A DNA stretch of 64,000 bases from Vibrio hibernica. GTDB lineage: Bacteria > Pseudomonadota > Gammaproteobacteria > Enterobacterales > Vibrionaceae. Below the pieces are notes generated by a model. The model worked only from the letters and a program-made list of their open reading frames with translations. It did not search any database and had not been told where the DNA came from. Location: contig NZ_VHKO01000001.1 in NCBI RefSeq assembly GCF_015223435.1, positions 218,644 through 282,643 on the forward strand, written 5' to 3'. Shown here in pieces: positions 52,796 to 61,579 of the stretch. Within the stretch, counting starts at the first letter, position 1. The number at the start of each line of letters is the position of its first letter. Made by a program: the position numbers and the translations under genes.

Positions 52796-53986
52796 CTACC
52801 GATTTTTATGCATTAATTTTTGATGAATAAGCCCAGCCATCAACCCCCATAACGTCGAACCAATACCAAACAAGGTAATGCCAGATAACGTCACCAAAAA
52901 CGTGTAGAGGGAAGACTCCCGATATTCAGCATCGCTAAACGCCGTTTGCATACACATTAACAAGGTTCCAAGTAGAGCCAAACCAGCGAGAATTTGTGAA
53001 ACCTCTTTTGGTAAGGCCAAGAATATCGCCACTACTGCGGTGGCCCATAAACCTGCAATAATAAAAATACCTCCGGCCCACATTGATGCTTTGTAACGTT
53101 GGTTTCTATCGGAATCCACATCTTCATTCATACAAATAGCCGCTGAGATTGCCGCTAAATTTAAACTAAACCCACCAAAAGGCGCAGTCAGCATATTGAG
53201 AAACCCCGTACCAATAAATAAAGGTTTCGCTGGTAATTCATATTGATAACTTCTCATCATGGCAAAGCCGGGTAAGTTCTGAGAAAGCATCGTAATAATA
53301 TAAAGCGGAAGGCTTAAATTCACCATCGCCATCCAATCAAACTCTGGCGTTACCCATACCGGTTCAGCGATATTCAGTACTATTATTTGCCCTGAAAACG
53401 CCCCAGTAAAAATCGCAATAGCAATGCCAACAAGCAGTAAAAGCATCATCGCATAACGAGGTAAATAGCGTTTTGCAATAAAGAAAGTGGCCATCATCGC
53501 GCCAAAAACCATAGGGCTTGTAGTAACAGGCGTAAACGCTTTCAAACAAAAAGGGATCAAGATAGCGCCAAGCATTGACGTCGCAAGCTGTGAGGGAATA
53601 TTTTCAAGTAAACGGCTAAGCGGTGTAATTAGCCCTGTTAATAACAGCAAAAAGCCAGAGATCACAAAAGCGCCAATAACCTGCGGTAAAGTATATTGAG
53701 CGACTGCCGCAATCAACATCGCCGCTCCCGGTGTTGACCAAGACATCAAGACGGGCATTTTGTAATACCAAGAATAAGCAATAGAGCTTACGCCCACAGT
53801 GACGCCCAAAACCAATAACCAACTGGCAATTTGCAGCGCTGAAGCTCCGGCTGAAGTGGCGGCCTGAATAATAATAACAACCGAACTAGTGTAACCAATC
53901 AGAACCGCGGTAAAACCTGCCGATATATGGCTAAGATTAAACCAAGATGAGGGACGAGTGGATCCTGAATTAATACGGTCATTCAT
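52796..53986 (-). CDS. benE: BenE-family benzoate/H+ symporter-like transporter
   Basis: A 396-residue, roughly twelve-helix transporter of the BenE family. The N-terminal SHISAGFTAVLIGYTSSVVI, the PVLMSWSTPGAAMLIA loop and the GFSLNLAAISAAICMNEDV segment are typical. BenE proteins import benzoate with protons in some bacteria, but many homologues (such as E. coli YdcO) have no known substrate, and no benzoate-degradation genes are nearby. It lies between the intact TSUP gene and a broken copy of that gene's end, which suggests it arrived by a rearrangement. Confidence 0.88.
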   Translation of the reverse strand: MNDRINSGSTRPSSWFNLSHISAGFTAVLIGYTSSVVIIIQAATSAGASALQIASWLLVLGVTVGVSSIAYSWYYKMPVLMSWSTPGAAMLIAAVAQYTLPQVIGAFVISGFLLLLTGLITPLSRLLENIPSQLATSMLGAILIPFCLKAFTPVTTSPMVFGAMMATFFIAKRYLPRYAMMLLLLVGIAIAIFTGAFSGQIIVLNIAEPVWVTPEFDWMAMVNLSLPLYIITMLSQNLPGFAMMRSYQYELPAKPLFIGTGFLNMLTAPFGGFSLNLAAISAAICMNEDVDSDRNQRYKASMWAGGIFIIAGLWATAVVAIFLALPKEVSQILAGLALLGTLLMCMQTAFSDAEYRESSLYTFLVTLSGITLFGIGSTLWGLMAGLIHQKLMHKNR

Positions 53987-54163
53987 GCTATGCGACGCTT
54001 CCTTGTCGTTATTTTCATCATCGATTCATCATATAGAAAGAGAAGTTTGTTTACAGTTGGTCTATTGAATAACGTATAGATCCATCTCATTTTATCCGCT
54101 CAACCTATTTATAAAAATGATAGTAAGAGTGTTCCCAATACCATGAACTACATTGCCTATAAT

Positions 54164-54925
54164 TTAATGCCCTGCAAAAAATCCCCAGATTAAACGTAGG
54201 GCAATAAATGTAAGCGCAACTTTGAGTATGGTATGAAAGTTCTGATTTGAGACCTTATATAAAATACGCTTGCCAACATAAGTGCCCACAAAGCCGAATG
54301 CGATCATCAATGTGATCACCCCAAGCCAATCTTTAAAAGCAAAACCTAAGAAGGCAAACATCACCATTTTGATCGTATGCTGCATAGCCATAAAGCAGGC
54401 CATGGTCGCGCCAAGTTGACGACGATCAGGTAATAGGTTTTTTACTGTGGCAATCAACAATGGCCCAGTCGCGCCAACAAACATACTAAGGAAAGTAGTA
54501 AACAGTCCCACACCGACTAAACCTTTTTTTCCATTAAAGCTCAAGTTAATCGGTACCCAGCTACTGATCAAAATAAACACGGCTAGAATTAACTCTAAAT
54601 ATTGAGTCGGCAAATTAAGCGCCAATTGGCCACCAATAACCGCACCTAATACGCTGCCAACAAAAAACCAACCAAGATATTTTTTTTCGATGTACTTTCT
54701 CATCAGTATCGCACGGCCAGCATTTGAACCAAGTTGCACTACCGCATGCACCGGAATAACCGCTTGAGCTGGGATCATGGTCACCATAAACGCAATAAGC
54801 GTTGCCCCGCCCCCAACCCCAATAATCGTGTTGAGCATCGATGTCATTCCACTCAGCAATATCAGCAAATAAAATTGAGAGTCACTAAGAACATCAGGTT
54901 TAAAGTGAAGAATAAAATCAAGCAT
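54164..54925 (-). CDS. TSUP-family (TauE/SafE) membrane permease
   Basis: A 253-residue protein with about eight helices and the two repeated halves of the TauE/SafE family: GVGGGATLIAFMVTMIPAQAVIPVH in the first, and FVGATGPLLIATVKNLL in the second. Family members export sulfite, sulfoacetate or related sulfur anions. No linked sulfur genes indicate the substrate. The last 138 bp of the gene are duplicated in broken form at 52582-52720. It is 177 bp upstream of benE on the same strand. Confidence 0.87.
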   Translation of the reverse strand: MLDFILHFKPDVLSDSQFYLLILLSGMTSMLNTIIGVGGGATLIAFMVTMIPAQAVIPVHAVVQLGSNAGRAILMRKYIEKKYLGWFFVGSVLGAVIGGQLALNLPTQYLELILAVFILISSWVPINLSFNGKKGLVGVGLFTTFLSMFVGATGPLLIATVKNLLPDRRQLGATMACFMAMQHTIKMVMFAFLGFAFKDWLGVITLMIAFGFVGTYVGKRILYKVSNQNFHTILKVALTFIALRLIWGFFAGH

Positions 54926-55010
54926 AGGAAAGTCACTTTAGGGAAAATGCGATTATAGCGTCTCAGTTGCAAAAATGTGCTTGAATTCATAATTTTGACT
55001 GAAAAATGCA

Positions 55011-55048
55011 AAAAAAGAGCTGCACAAATTAATATCTGCGCAGCTCTT
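55011..55048 (-). terminator. Terminator of the norVW operon
   Basis: On the minus strand AAGAGCTGC and GCAGCTCTT (55040-55048 and 55015-55023) form a 9-bp stem around a 16-base loop, followed by TTTT. It lies after the small Cys-rich gene and so closes norV-norW-small protein. Confidence 0.75.
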
Positions 55049-55085
55049 GTTAATGCTCTAGAAATAAATATTGATAGAATAAATA

Positions 55086-55268
55086 TTAATTCCTATTTGA
55101 AGCCTCGGAAATCATTACCTGACAATTTTCACACGCTAACTCACGTTGACATTGTTGCGCTGTTTCCAATCCACATTCACTGTTTTCACATCGTCCACGT
55201 TGGTTCAAATAATTGGTAAAGTACTGGCTTACTTGATCAGCATAATGATGAAATGTTTGAATACTCAT
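55086..55268 (-). CDS. Small Cys-rich protein downstream of norVW (unrecognised)
   Basis: A 60-residue protein that I do not recognise. It has five cysteines, C27, C32, C40, C46 and C49, in the stretch CENSECGLETAQQCQ and ELACENC, preceded by an aromatic/helical N-terminus with two histidines (FHHYADQVSQYF). The pattern would suit a small metal- or NO-reactive centre, but that is inference. GGGAGAGTCGA precedes its ATG. It lies 76 bp after norW and before a strong terminator, so it is probably part of the NO-induced norVW transcript. Confidence 0.72.
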   Translation of the reverse strand: MSIQTFHHYADQVSQYFTNYLNQRGRCENSECGLETAQQCQRELACENCQVMISEASNRN

Positions 55269-55344
55269 TCGACTCTCCCATATTCCTGTTAATTGACGAT
55301 GTCTTAATGTTTAAGATAATTACTTCCCTTATTTATGCCTACTC

Positions 55345-56502
55345 TTACAGCAAAGCAGGCAGCTCTCTTAACATTGGGAAGGCATTTTTCATGTGATTTT
55401 GCGTAACCACAAACCCTACTAATACATCATCAACATTAAAGGCTTTAGCGGTAATGCCCTCGCCGTCTAATTCAACCGACCAACGATAAACACTCTCACC
55501 TGTATGACCACTCAATTGAATAGGCAGATCGGGCGTTTTTACTTTTACTAGCATCGACGCTAATTTAAGATCCGCATTTTCTACATGACCATTTAATAAT
55601 GCTTTGGCGAGAACGTTAGCGCTCAATAGCGTTGGCTGTAAGAAAGACAACACCTTATTTTCAATTTGAGCACAGTCACCAATCGCGTAGATATTAGGTT
55701 GTGAGGTTTGTAATTGGCGATTAACCACAATACCTTTGCCCACTTCTAACCCAACTTGCTGAGCTAATTGCACATTGGGTTTTAAACCCGCCGCTGAAAT
55801 TACGCTATCAACTAAAAATTGATCGCCAGAATTAAGTGTCACATCAATACCAAATTCACTTTGTTCAAGGCTTTGCACACTGTTATTTAAATGCAGTTTA
55901 ACCCCACGTTTTCTCAGTTGCTTTTGCAGTGGTGCAGAAACAGCATCAGGCAATAAAGTCGCCATCACACTATCGCACGGATCGACTAATGACACCGTTT
56001 TACCTGAAGATGCTAAATCCATCGCCAGTTCAGTACCAATTAAGCCTGCGCCGATGATCAACACATGCTCCGATTGGCTTAATTGTTGATGCGCCGCTTG
56101 AAATTCAACTCGGCTATTTAAAGTCACTATTTGCTCTACCGCTGAGCCTGTCATCGGTGGAACAAACGCCGAAGCACCAGTGGCCAAAACAAGTTTTGCA
56201 TACGCCATCACTTCGCCATTTTCGCAAGTCACCGTTTGCGCTTGGCTATCAATACTCGCAATACGGGTGTGAGTTAAAATGGTCACCCCGTTTTCTTGTG
56301 CAAATACCTCGGCAGTTTGGCGAATAAGCGCGTCCGCATCTTGCTTCTTACTAAACACATGACTGAGATCTGGCTTGTTATAATCATGCCCATCATCGGC
56401 AGTGATCACCATAATTGGCGTATCACTGTCAGTTCGGCGCAGCGTTTTAACTAATTGATAGGCAGCAAATCCGCTGCCTATGATCATAATAGGATTATTC
56501 AT
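55345..56502 (-). CDS. norW: NADH:flavorubredoxin reductase
   Basis: A 385-residue FAD-dependent reductase of the rubredoxin reductase type. It carries MIIGSGFAAYQLVKTLR (FAD binding), HVLIIGAGLIGTELAMDLAS (NADH binding) and IYAIGDCAQI (FAD ribityl contact). It passes electrons from NADH to the rubredoxin domain of NorV. Length agrees with E. coli NorW (377 aa). Its start overlaps the norV stop by one base (TAATG), so the two are coupled. Confidence 0.93.
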   Translation of the reverse strand: MNNPIMIIGSGFAAYQLVKTLRRTDSDTPIMVITADDGHDYNKPDLSHVFSKKQDADALIRQTAEVFAQENGVTILTHTRIASIDSQAQTVTCENGEVMAYAKLVLATGASAFVPPMTGSAVEQIVTLNSRVEFQAAHQQLSQSEHVLIIGAGLIGTELAMDLASSGKTVSLVDPCDSVMATLLPDAVSAPLQKQLRKRGVKLHLNNSVQSLEQSEFGIDVTLNSGDQFLVDSVISAAGLKPNVQLAQQVGLEVGKGIVVNRQLQTSQPNIYAIGDCAQIENKVLSFLQPTLLSANVLAKALLNGHVENADLKLASMLVKVKTPDLPIQLSGHTGESVYRWSVELDGEGITAKAFNVDDVLVGFVVTQNHMKNAFPMLRELPALL

Positions 56503-58082
56503 TAAGCCACCTGTGATCCGTTACCTTTACCGAGTTTACTGGCACAAGGTTCAAACACTTCTTTACCAATTCCGCAATCTGGGCATAAGAAATACTCTGG
56601 CACTTCAGCCCAAGCAGTACCGGGTTCTACGCCTTGATTTGGCTCGCCTAATTCTGGTTCATAAACCCACTGGCACACCGTACACAGCATGGCTTGTGCA
56701 TCTGAACCATTGGTTGATTGAGCCGTTGTATTTGGCACTTCAATCTCAACACCAGACGCAGCTTCAACGACCCCAGAAACAGGCGCAGAGGCAGAAACGG
56801 CGGTTTTCACATCTTTTGGCACCGTTTTTGATACTGGTACACCTGTCGTTTTTCTCACGATTGACGAGATAGTGTCTGATAGCTCATACAACGCCCATTC
56901 GCGTGCAATTTGACGGCCATATTCACGACATTCTTGCATCGCTTTACCATCTGGACGCCATTTGGTTTTCTTGCTGATCGCGGTTTCAAACCCACAATCC
57001 ATCAAACGTGTATGAATACGGTCTACCGCACCACCATTCCAACCATAACTTCCGAATGCCGCGGCTTTTTTATTTTTAAAACGCATACCAGTAATTTCTT
57101 CTAACATGCCGGCCACTTTTGGCATCATCACGTTATTCATTGTAGACGATCCGACTAAGATACCTTTTGAGCGAAATACGCTAGATAAGATCTCATTCTT
57201 GTCATGTAGCGACACGTTAAATACTTTTACCGCCACATTAGGGTCAATATCGTGAATACCTTGCGCAATACCATCCGCCATCATACGAGTATTGTTGGAC
57301 ATTGAATCGTAGAATAACGTGATGCGATCTTCTTGGTAGTTATCGGCCCACTCAAGGTATTGATGAATAATTTGAGTTGGGTTATCACGCCATACGATAC
57401 CGTGAGCAGTAGCAATCATATCCACTGGTAATTCAAGGCTTAGCACTTCTTTGATTTTCGCTGTCACCAACGCGCTAAATGGCGTTAAGATGTTGGCGTA
57501 GTAACGTAAACACTGCTCGTATAATTCCACTTGATCAACTTCATCGTTAAACAAATGTTCATCACAATAATGCTGACCGAATGCATCGTTACTGAACAAT
57601 ACTGCGTCGCCTGTCATGTAAGTCATCATGCTGTCTGGCCAATGCAACATTGGAGATTCAACAAACACCAATGCTTTGCCGTTGCCTAAATCAATACTGT
57701 CGCCAGTTCTGACCACATTAAAATTCCAATCCGGTTGGTGGTGGTGACCGATAATCGAATCAATGGCATTTTCAGTACAATAAATTGGCGTGTTAGGAAT
57801 TTTAGCGAGCAATGCACCTAAAGCTCCGGCGTGATCTTCTTCTGCATGGTTGATAACAATGTAATCGATCTCGTTTAGATCAATTTCCATTTCTAAGTTT
57901 TGGATAAACTGTTGGCTAAAGCGATGATCAACGGTATCAATCAATACTGTCTTTTCTTCACGGATGAGATAGCTGTTGTAGCTGGTACCACGAGTGATTT
58001 TATATTCTGTACCGTGGAAGTTTTGTACTTCCCAATCACGTTGACCAACCCAATGAATATTATTTTTAACATGGATAGACAT
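56502..58082 (-). CDS. norV: Anaerobic nitric oxide reductase flavorubredoxin
   Basis: A 526-residue flavodiiron protein with three domains. A metallo-beta-lactamase-like diiron domain (NHAEEDHAG near residue 80 holds His/Glu/Asp ligands) is followed by a flavodoxin domain ([17 protein letters not shown], about 255-400) and a C-terminal rubredoxin ([10 protein letters not shown] and CPDC). It reduces NO to N2O under low oxygen. I start at [13 protein letters not shown] (58080-58082) with AGGAGTTGTTT upstream; a TTG two codons earlier is not needed. The E. coli protein is 479 aa; the extra length is a linker of Ala/Val/Pro at about 410-460 before rubredoxin. Confidence 0.95.
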   Translation of the reverse strand: MSIHVKNNIHWVGQRDWEVQNFHGTEYKITRGTSYNSYLIREEKTVLIDTVDHRFSQQFIQNLEMEIDLNEIDYIVINHAEEDHAGALGALLAKIPNTPIYCTENAIDSIIGHHHQPDWNFNVVRTGDSIDLGNGKALVFVESPMLHWPDSMMTYMTGDAVLFSNDAFGQHYCDEHLFNDEVDQVELYEQCLRYYANILTPFSALVTAKIKEVLSLELPVDMIATAHGIVWRDNPTQIIHQYLEWADNYQEDRITLFYDSMSNNTRMMADGIAQGIHDIDPNVAVKVFNVSLHDKNEILSSVFRSKGILVGSSTMNNVMMPKVAGMLEEITGMRFKNKKAAAFGSYGWNGGAVDRIHTRLMDCGFETAISKKTKWRPDGKAMQECREYGRQIAREWALYELSDTISSIVRKTTGVPVSKTVPKDVKTAVSASAPVSGVVEAASGVEIEVPNTTAQSTNGSDAQAMLCTVCQWVYEPELGEPNQGVEPGTAWAEVPEYFLCPDCGIGKEVFEPCASKLGKGNGSQVA

Positions 58083-58134
58083 AAACAACTCCTAAATAAA
58101 AACTAAAATTAAATGATTCTCTTAGCTTGTATAA

Positions 58135-58150
58135 AGCAGCAAGCGTGCCA
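58135..58150 (-). promoter_or_regulatory. Sigma-54 promoter of norVW
   Basis: On the minus strand TGGCACGCTTGCTGCT fits the sigma-54 consensus TGGCACG-N4-TTGCW with one mismatch. The -24 GG and the -12 GC have the correct spacing. It lies 53-68 bp before norV and downstream of three NorR enhancer sites, the known arrangement for NorR/sigma-54 control. Confidence 0.8.
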
Positions 58151-58204
58151 ACTTTTTATACCCTTATTATTCAATACCTTATAAATATTACCATTTAACA
58201 TGGT

Positions 58205-58259
58205 GTCATTATGACAAAATTCGAGTAGTATCAATTTGACACTAAAGAGTCAGTTTGAC
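58205..58259. promoter_or_regulatory. Three NorR enhancer sites
   Basis: GTCATTATGAC (58205-58215), ATCAATTTGAC (58230-58240) and GTCAGTTTGAC (58249-58259) are inverted-repeat sites of the GTCA-N3-TGAC type. The first and third are perfect, the second has one mismatch. E. coli norR-norV also has three such sites, needed for NorR hexamer assembly. The third lies near -32 of a possible norR promoter (TATAAT at 58274-58279), so NorR may also repress itself. Confidence 0.75.
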
Positions 58260-58306
58260 ACTTGTTTGAATCTTATAATCGATTACTTTTCTAGCTGAGA
58301 TATTTA

Positions 58307-59908
58307 ATGCAAAAATTTCACACTCAAATTACTCAATTAGCGTTAGATCTGACTTTGGGGATTTCTAATCAAGATAGGTTTGATCGCTTATTAGAAGTGC
58401 TGAGAAATTTACTTAATTGTGATGCCGCCGCGCTACTCGCCTACCGTGACCAACAGTTTGTACCGTTGGCGATTGACGGCTTATATGAAGAAGTGATGGG
58501 ACGTCGTTTTAATATTAATGAACATCCTCGTCTTGAAGCGATAGCCCGCGCAGGGGATGTAGTGCGCTTTCCTGCCGACAGTGATATTGCCGATCCTTAT
58601 GATGGACTCATTCCAAATAAAGGTGACAAATTGCATGTGCATGCCTGTGTGGGTTTGCCTTTAATTGCACACGGAAATTTAATCGGTGCGCTTACCATCG
58701 ATGGTTTCGATGCCAATCAATTTGACCAATTCACCGATAGAGATCTAAGAACCATTAGCGCCTTAGCCGCCGCAAGCTTGCACACTTCATTGCTAATGAA
58801 ACAGTTAGAAGCACAAGCGGTTCATGTTGGCGCACACTCCCCGCAAGTGACTAAAGATATCAAGCTTGGCGAGGAAATGATTGGGCAATCTGGCGCGATG
58901 ATGGATCTCCGTATGCAAATTCAATCGGTTGCCAATACTGACCTTTCGGTACTGATAACGGGTGAAACTGGCGTGGGCAAAGAATTAGTGGCCGCGGCTA
59001 TTCATTCACAATCAAACCGCGCCAAGCAAACCTTAGTGTATTTAAACTGCGCGGCGCTACCAGAATCTGTTGCTGAAAGTGAATTATTTGGCCATGTAAA
59101 AGGCGCATTTACTGGCGCGATCAGCCATCGAAAAGGTAAGTTTGAACTCGCAGATAATGGCACTTTATTTTTAGATGAAGTCGGTGAATTGCCATTAAGT
59201 TTACAATCTAAACTGCTGCGAGTGCTGCAATATGGCGATTTACAACGTGTGGGCGATGACAGCGTACTCAAAGTAAATACTCGTATAGTGGCGGCAACTA
59301 ACCGAAATTTACATCAAGATGTGGTCAACGGACAATTTCGCGCCGATTTATATCACAGGCTCAGTGTATTCCCAATTCATGTCCCACCACTACGAGAACG
59401 CGAAGGTGATACAACATTGCTGAGTGGTTTTTTTATTGAGAAATGTAAAAATAAGCTCAATCTTAAACACTTGAGTATTTCACCAGCCGCATTGAGTTTA
59501 TTGCGCCAATACTCTTGGCCGGGCAATGTGCGTCAATTAGAACATGCTATCCATCGCGCGGCGGTATTAGCGCGTACCGAAGCTTTTTCAGGTAAAGACA
59601 ACAAACCATCAAGCCCCGTCATTTTGCAGCCACACCACTTTGAATTAACTCAAAGCGCTTCACCTCTGCATCAAGTAGCGGCCAATGAATCAACGTTATT
59701 ACGCTCACCACAGTTACATTCACCACAACTTGCTCAAACAACGGAAACTCTAGTAGGCTTGAAACAAGCCACTGAAGATTTTCAAACTCAAATAATTGCT
59801 ACATCATTAGATAATAACCAACAAAACTGGGCAGCAACGGCTCGAGATCTCCAAATAGACAGTGGGAACTTGCACCGTTTAGCAAAACGCCTAGGATTAA
59901 AAGATTAA
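58307..59908 (+). CDS. norR: NO-responsive sigma-54 activator NorR
   Basis: A 533-residue three-domain activator. An N-terminal GAF domain (about 1-180) holds the non-haem iron that senses NO. The central AAA+ domain has Walker A GETGVGKE, the sigma-54-contacting GAFTGA loop and FLDEVGELP. The C-terminal Fis-type helix-turn-helix is [26 protein letters not shown]. It activates the divergent norVW promoter from three enhancer sites. Length and layout match E. coli NorR (504 aa), with a longer linker before the HTH. Confidence 0.93.
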   Translation: MQKFHTQITQLALDLTLGISNQDRFDRLLEVLRNLLNCDAAALLAYRDQQFVPLAIDGLYEEVMGRRFNINEHPRLEAIARAGDVVRFPADSDIADPYDGLIPNKGDKLHVHACVGLPLIAHGNLIGALTIDGFDANQFDQFTDRDLRTISALAAASLHTSLLMKQLEAQAVHVGAHSPQVTKDIKLGEEMIGQSGAMMDLRMQIQSVANTDLSVLITGETGVGKELVAAAIHSQSNRAKQTLVYLNCAALPESVAESELFGHVKGAFTGAISHRKGKFELADNGTLFLDEVGELPLSLQSKLLRVLQYGDLQRVGDDSVLKVNTRIVAATNRNLHQDVVNGQFRADLYHRLSVFPIHVPPLREREGDTTLLSGFFIEKCKNKLNLKHLSISPAALSLLRQYSWPGNVRQLEHAIHRAAVLARTEAFSGKDNKPSSPVILQPHHFELTQSASPLHQVAANESTLLRSPQLHSPQLAQTTETLVGLKQATEDFQTQIIATSLDNNQQNWAATARDLQIDSGNLHRLAKRLGLKD

Positions 59909-59926
59909 ATAAAAGAGGATATTATT

Positions 59927-60313
59927 ATGAGTCACCTAGTCATCCCAAGCCATTGGAAAATAAGACGTTCAACTCACTTTTTCACTAAAGATAATGTACC
60001 CAAAGCATTGCTGACTCACCACAATACCGCTGAAGGCGTATTTGGTCAGATCTGCGTTATGCAAGGCACCGTTACTTTTTACGGCTTTGCCAATGAAGAA
60101 GCGACCGAGCCAGAACAAACCGTGGTGATTAAAGCCGGTACATTTGCCACTAGTCCTCCACAATATTGGCATCGCATTGAAATGAGTGATGATGCGCAAT
60201 TCAATATCAACTTCTGGGCAGAGGAAGAAACGGGCAACAAAGCCATGTTTAAAAGCTCACGGATCCACAGCAAACCGATTGATGGATTGCTCGACGGCCA
60301 AGAAAACAAATAA
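59927..60313 (+). CDS. DUF1971/YeaR-like small protein
   Basis: A 128-residue cupin-like DUF1971 protein resembling E. coli YeaR: an early IRRSTHFFTKDNVPKALLTHH, then VMQGTVTFYGFANEEATEPE, and TSPPQYWHRIEMSDDAQFNI. YeaR is known as a nitrate/nitrite- and NO-induced protein, and the domain also occurs in tellurite-resistance TehB proteins. It begins 18 bp after norR and probably shares its transcript, which fits a role in nitrosative stress. Biochemical function unknown. A strong terminator follows. Confidence 0.83.
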   Translation: MSHLVIPSHWKIRRSTHFFTKDNVPKALLTHHNTAEGVFGQICVMQGTVTFYGFANEEATEPEQTVVIKAGTFATSPPQYWHRIEMSDDAQFNINFWAEEETGNKAMFKSSRIHSKPIDGLLDGQENK

Positions 60314-60335
60314 ACTTAAAAATTATTACTATCAT

Positions 60336-60383
60336 TCCCCCTTCAGTCGTCATTAAAATTCGTTCCTGAAGGGGGATTTTTTT
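60336..60383 (+). terminator. Terminator after the norR-DUF1971 unit
   Basis: TCCCCCTTCAG (60336-60346) pairs perfectly with CTGAAGGGGGA (60366-60376), followed by seven T. An 11-bp GC-rich stem and full T-run make this one of the strongest terminators in the window. Confidence 0.88.
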
Positions 60384-60424
60384 AACTTAATTTTCAATTA
60401 TAAATATCTTTCAGGCTGACTCAC

Positions 60425-61258
60425 TCACCACATTGAACGTTTTAGACCACCCAATTCTAACAACCGCGTTGAGATTTCCTCCACCGATAATGTCGTGGTA
60501 TTTAAGTAGGGGATCGCTTCACGGCGAAACAAACTTTCGACTTTATTGAGCTCTTTTTCGCACTGATCTTTACTTGAATATTCGCTATTAGCGTAACGTT
60601 CATGTCGGATCGCCATTAATCGTTCGGTATCGATCGTGAGGCCAAATGTTTTAAAACGGTAGGGTTCTATCTCTTTTGGTAACTTCAACCTTGCCATATC
60701 ATCTTCAATAAAGGGGTAGTTTACCGCCTTAATACCAAACTGCATCGCAAGGTATAAACTGGTCGGTGTTTTGCCACAACGAGACACGCCTAATAAGATA
60801 ATATCCGCTTGTTCAAGGTTGTTTAAAGACACCCCATCATCATGCGCTAATGTATATTCAATTGCCGCAATTCGCCTTTGGTAACTATCTGCATCTTTAC
60901 TAATACTATGTGAACGATGCAATTTTGGCGTAGGTTCTAGCTGTAAATCTCTTTTTAGTGGTTCAACCAATACATTCAGCACATCATAAAAATGAGCGTC
61001 TGCTTGCACAATAATGGCTTTAATCTCAGGTAAAACGATCGAAAAGAACACCAATGGCTTTTCGCCTGTTTCAATAAACTTTTGATTAATTTGACTTTTA
61101 ACGTATTCAGCTCGCTCGACCGTTTCAACAAATGGCAACGTAGCTTGCTTAATTTCTAAGGGAAACTGACCTAAAACCGCATGCCCTAATGTTTCCGATG
61201 TAATCGCTGTTCCATCAGAAACGTAAAATACATCACGAAAATTTGTTTTGCTCTGCAT
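60425..61258 (-). CDS. ppsR: PEP synthase regulatory kinase/pyrophosphorylase
   Basis: A 277-residue bifunctional regulator (DUF299/PSRP family) that inactivates PEP synthase by ADP-dependent threonine phosphorylation and reactivates it by Pi-dependent dephosphorylation. The P-loop-like GVSRCGKTPTSLYLA is the family signature, and the N-terminal DVFYVSDGTAITSETLGHAV is typical. Its substrate ppsA lies divergently 321 bp away. Length matches E. coli PpsR (277 aa). Confidence 0.93.
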   Translation of the reverse strand: MQSKTNFRDVFYVSDGTAITSETLGHAVLGQFPLEIKQATLPFVETVERAEYVKSQINQKFIETGEKPLVFFSIVLPEIKAIIVQADAHFYDVLNVLVEPLKRDLQLEPTPKLHRSHSISKDADSYQRRIAAIEYTLAHDDGVSLNNLEQADIILLGVSRCGKTPTSLYLAMQFGIKAVNYPFIEDDMARLKLPKEIEPYRFKTFGLTIDTERLMAIRHERYANSEYSSKDQCEKELNKVESLFRREAIPYLNTTTLSVEEISTRLLELGGLKRSMW

Positions 61259-61579
61259 AAGAAGTTGAATCCTCGTTAAGTCCCTGTCAGGTTATCAGTG
61301 TGAAATAAATGTAAAAAAAGACAAACAAAATTTTACACATTTTTTTTTACAACATTTCTCAAGAACCGATGTGAAAATACACGCCCAAGCTATATACGTG
61401 CACAAGCTATATACGCGCACAAGCGAGAAGTCACCAACAATAGAGTGACAATAAAATTGGGCTAATATTTAAGTAGATTCACCATAAACGGATTAATCGT
61501 AAAACAATGTGAATAAGCCCACATTGATGAATTCAGGTTAGTTATAACCAATAACCAGTCAAAAATTAGGAGCGTTGCC
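61259..61579. other. Divergent ppsR-ppsA control region
   Basis: This 321-bp stretch has no gene. It holds a 17-base direct repeat at 61386-61424 and an A/T-rich run near 61310-61350 with long homopolymers. The promoters of both genes must lie here, but I see no clear consensus. Confidence 0.5.
61386..61424. repeat. 17-base tandem repeat between ppsR and ppsA
   Basis: CAAGCTATATACGTGCA (61386-61402) is followed at once by CAAGCTATATACGCGCA (61403-61419), one base different, and by a partial third unit CAAGC. The period of 17 and the embedded TATATACG/GTGCA alternations could be protein sites or a slippage product. Confidence 0.75.
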
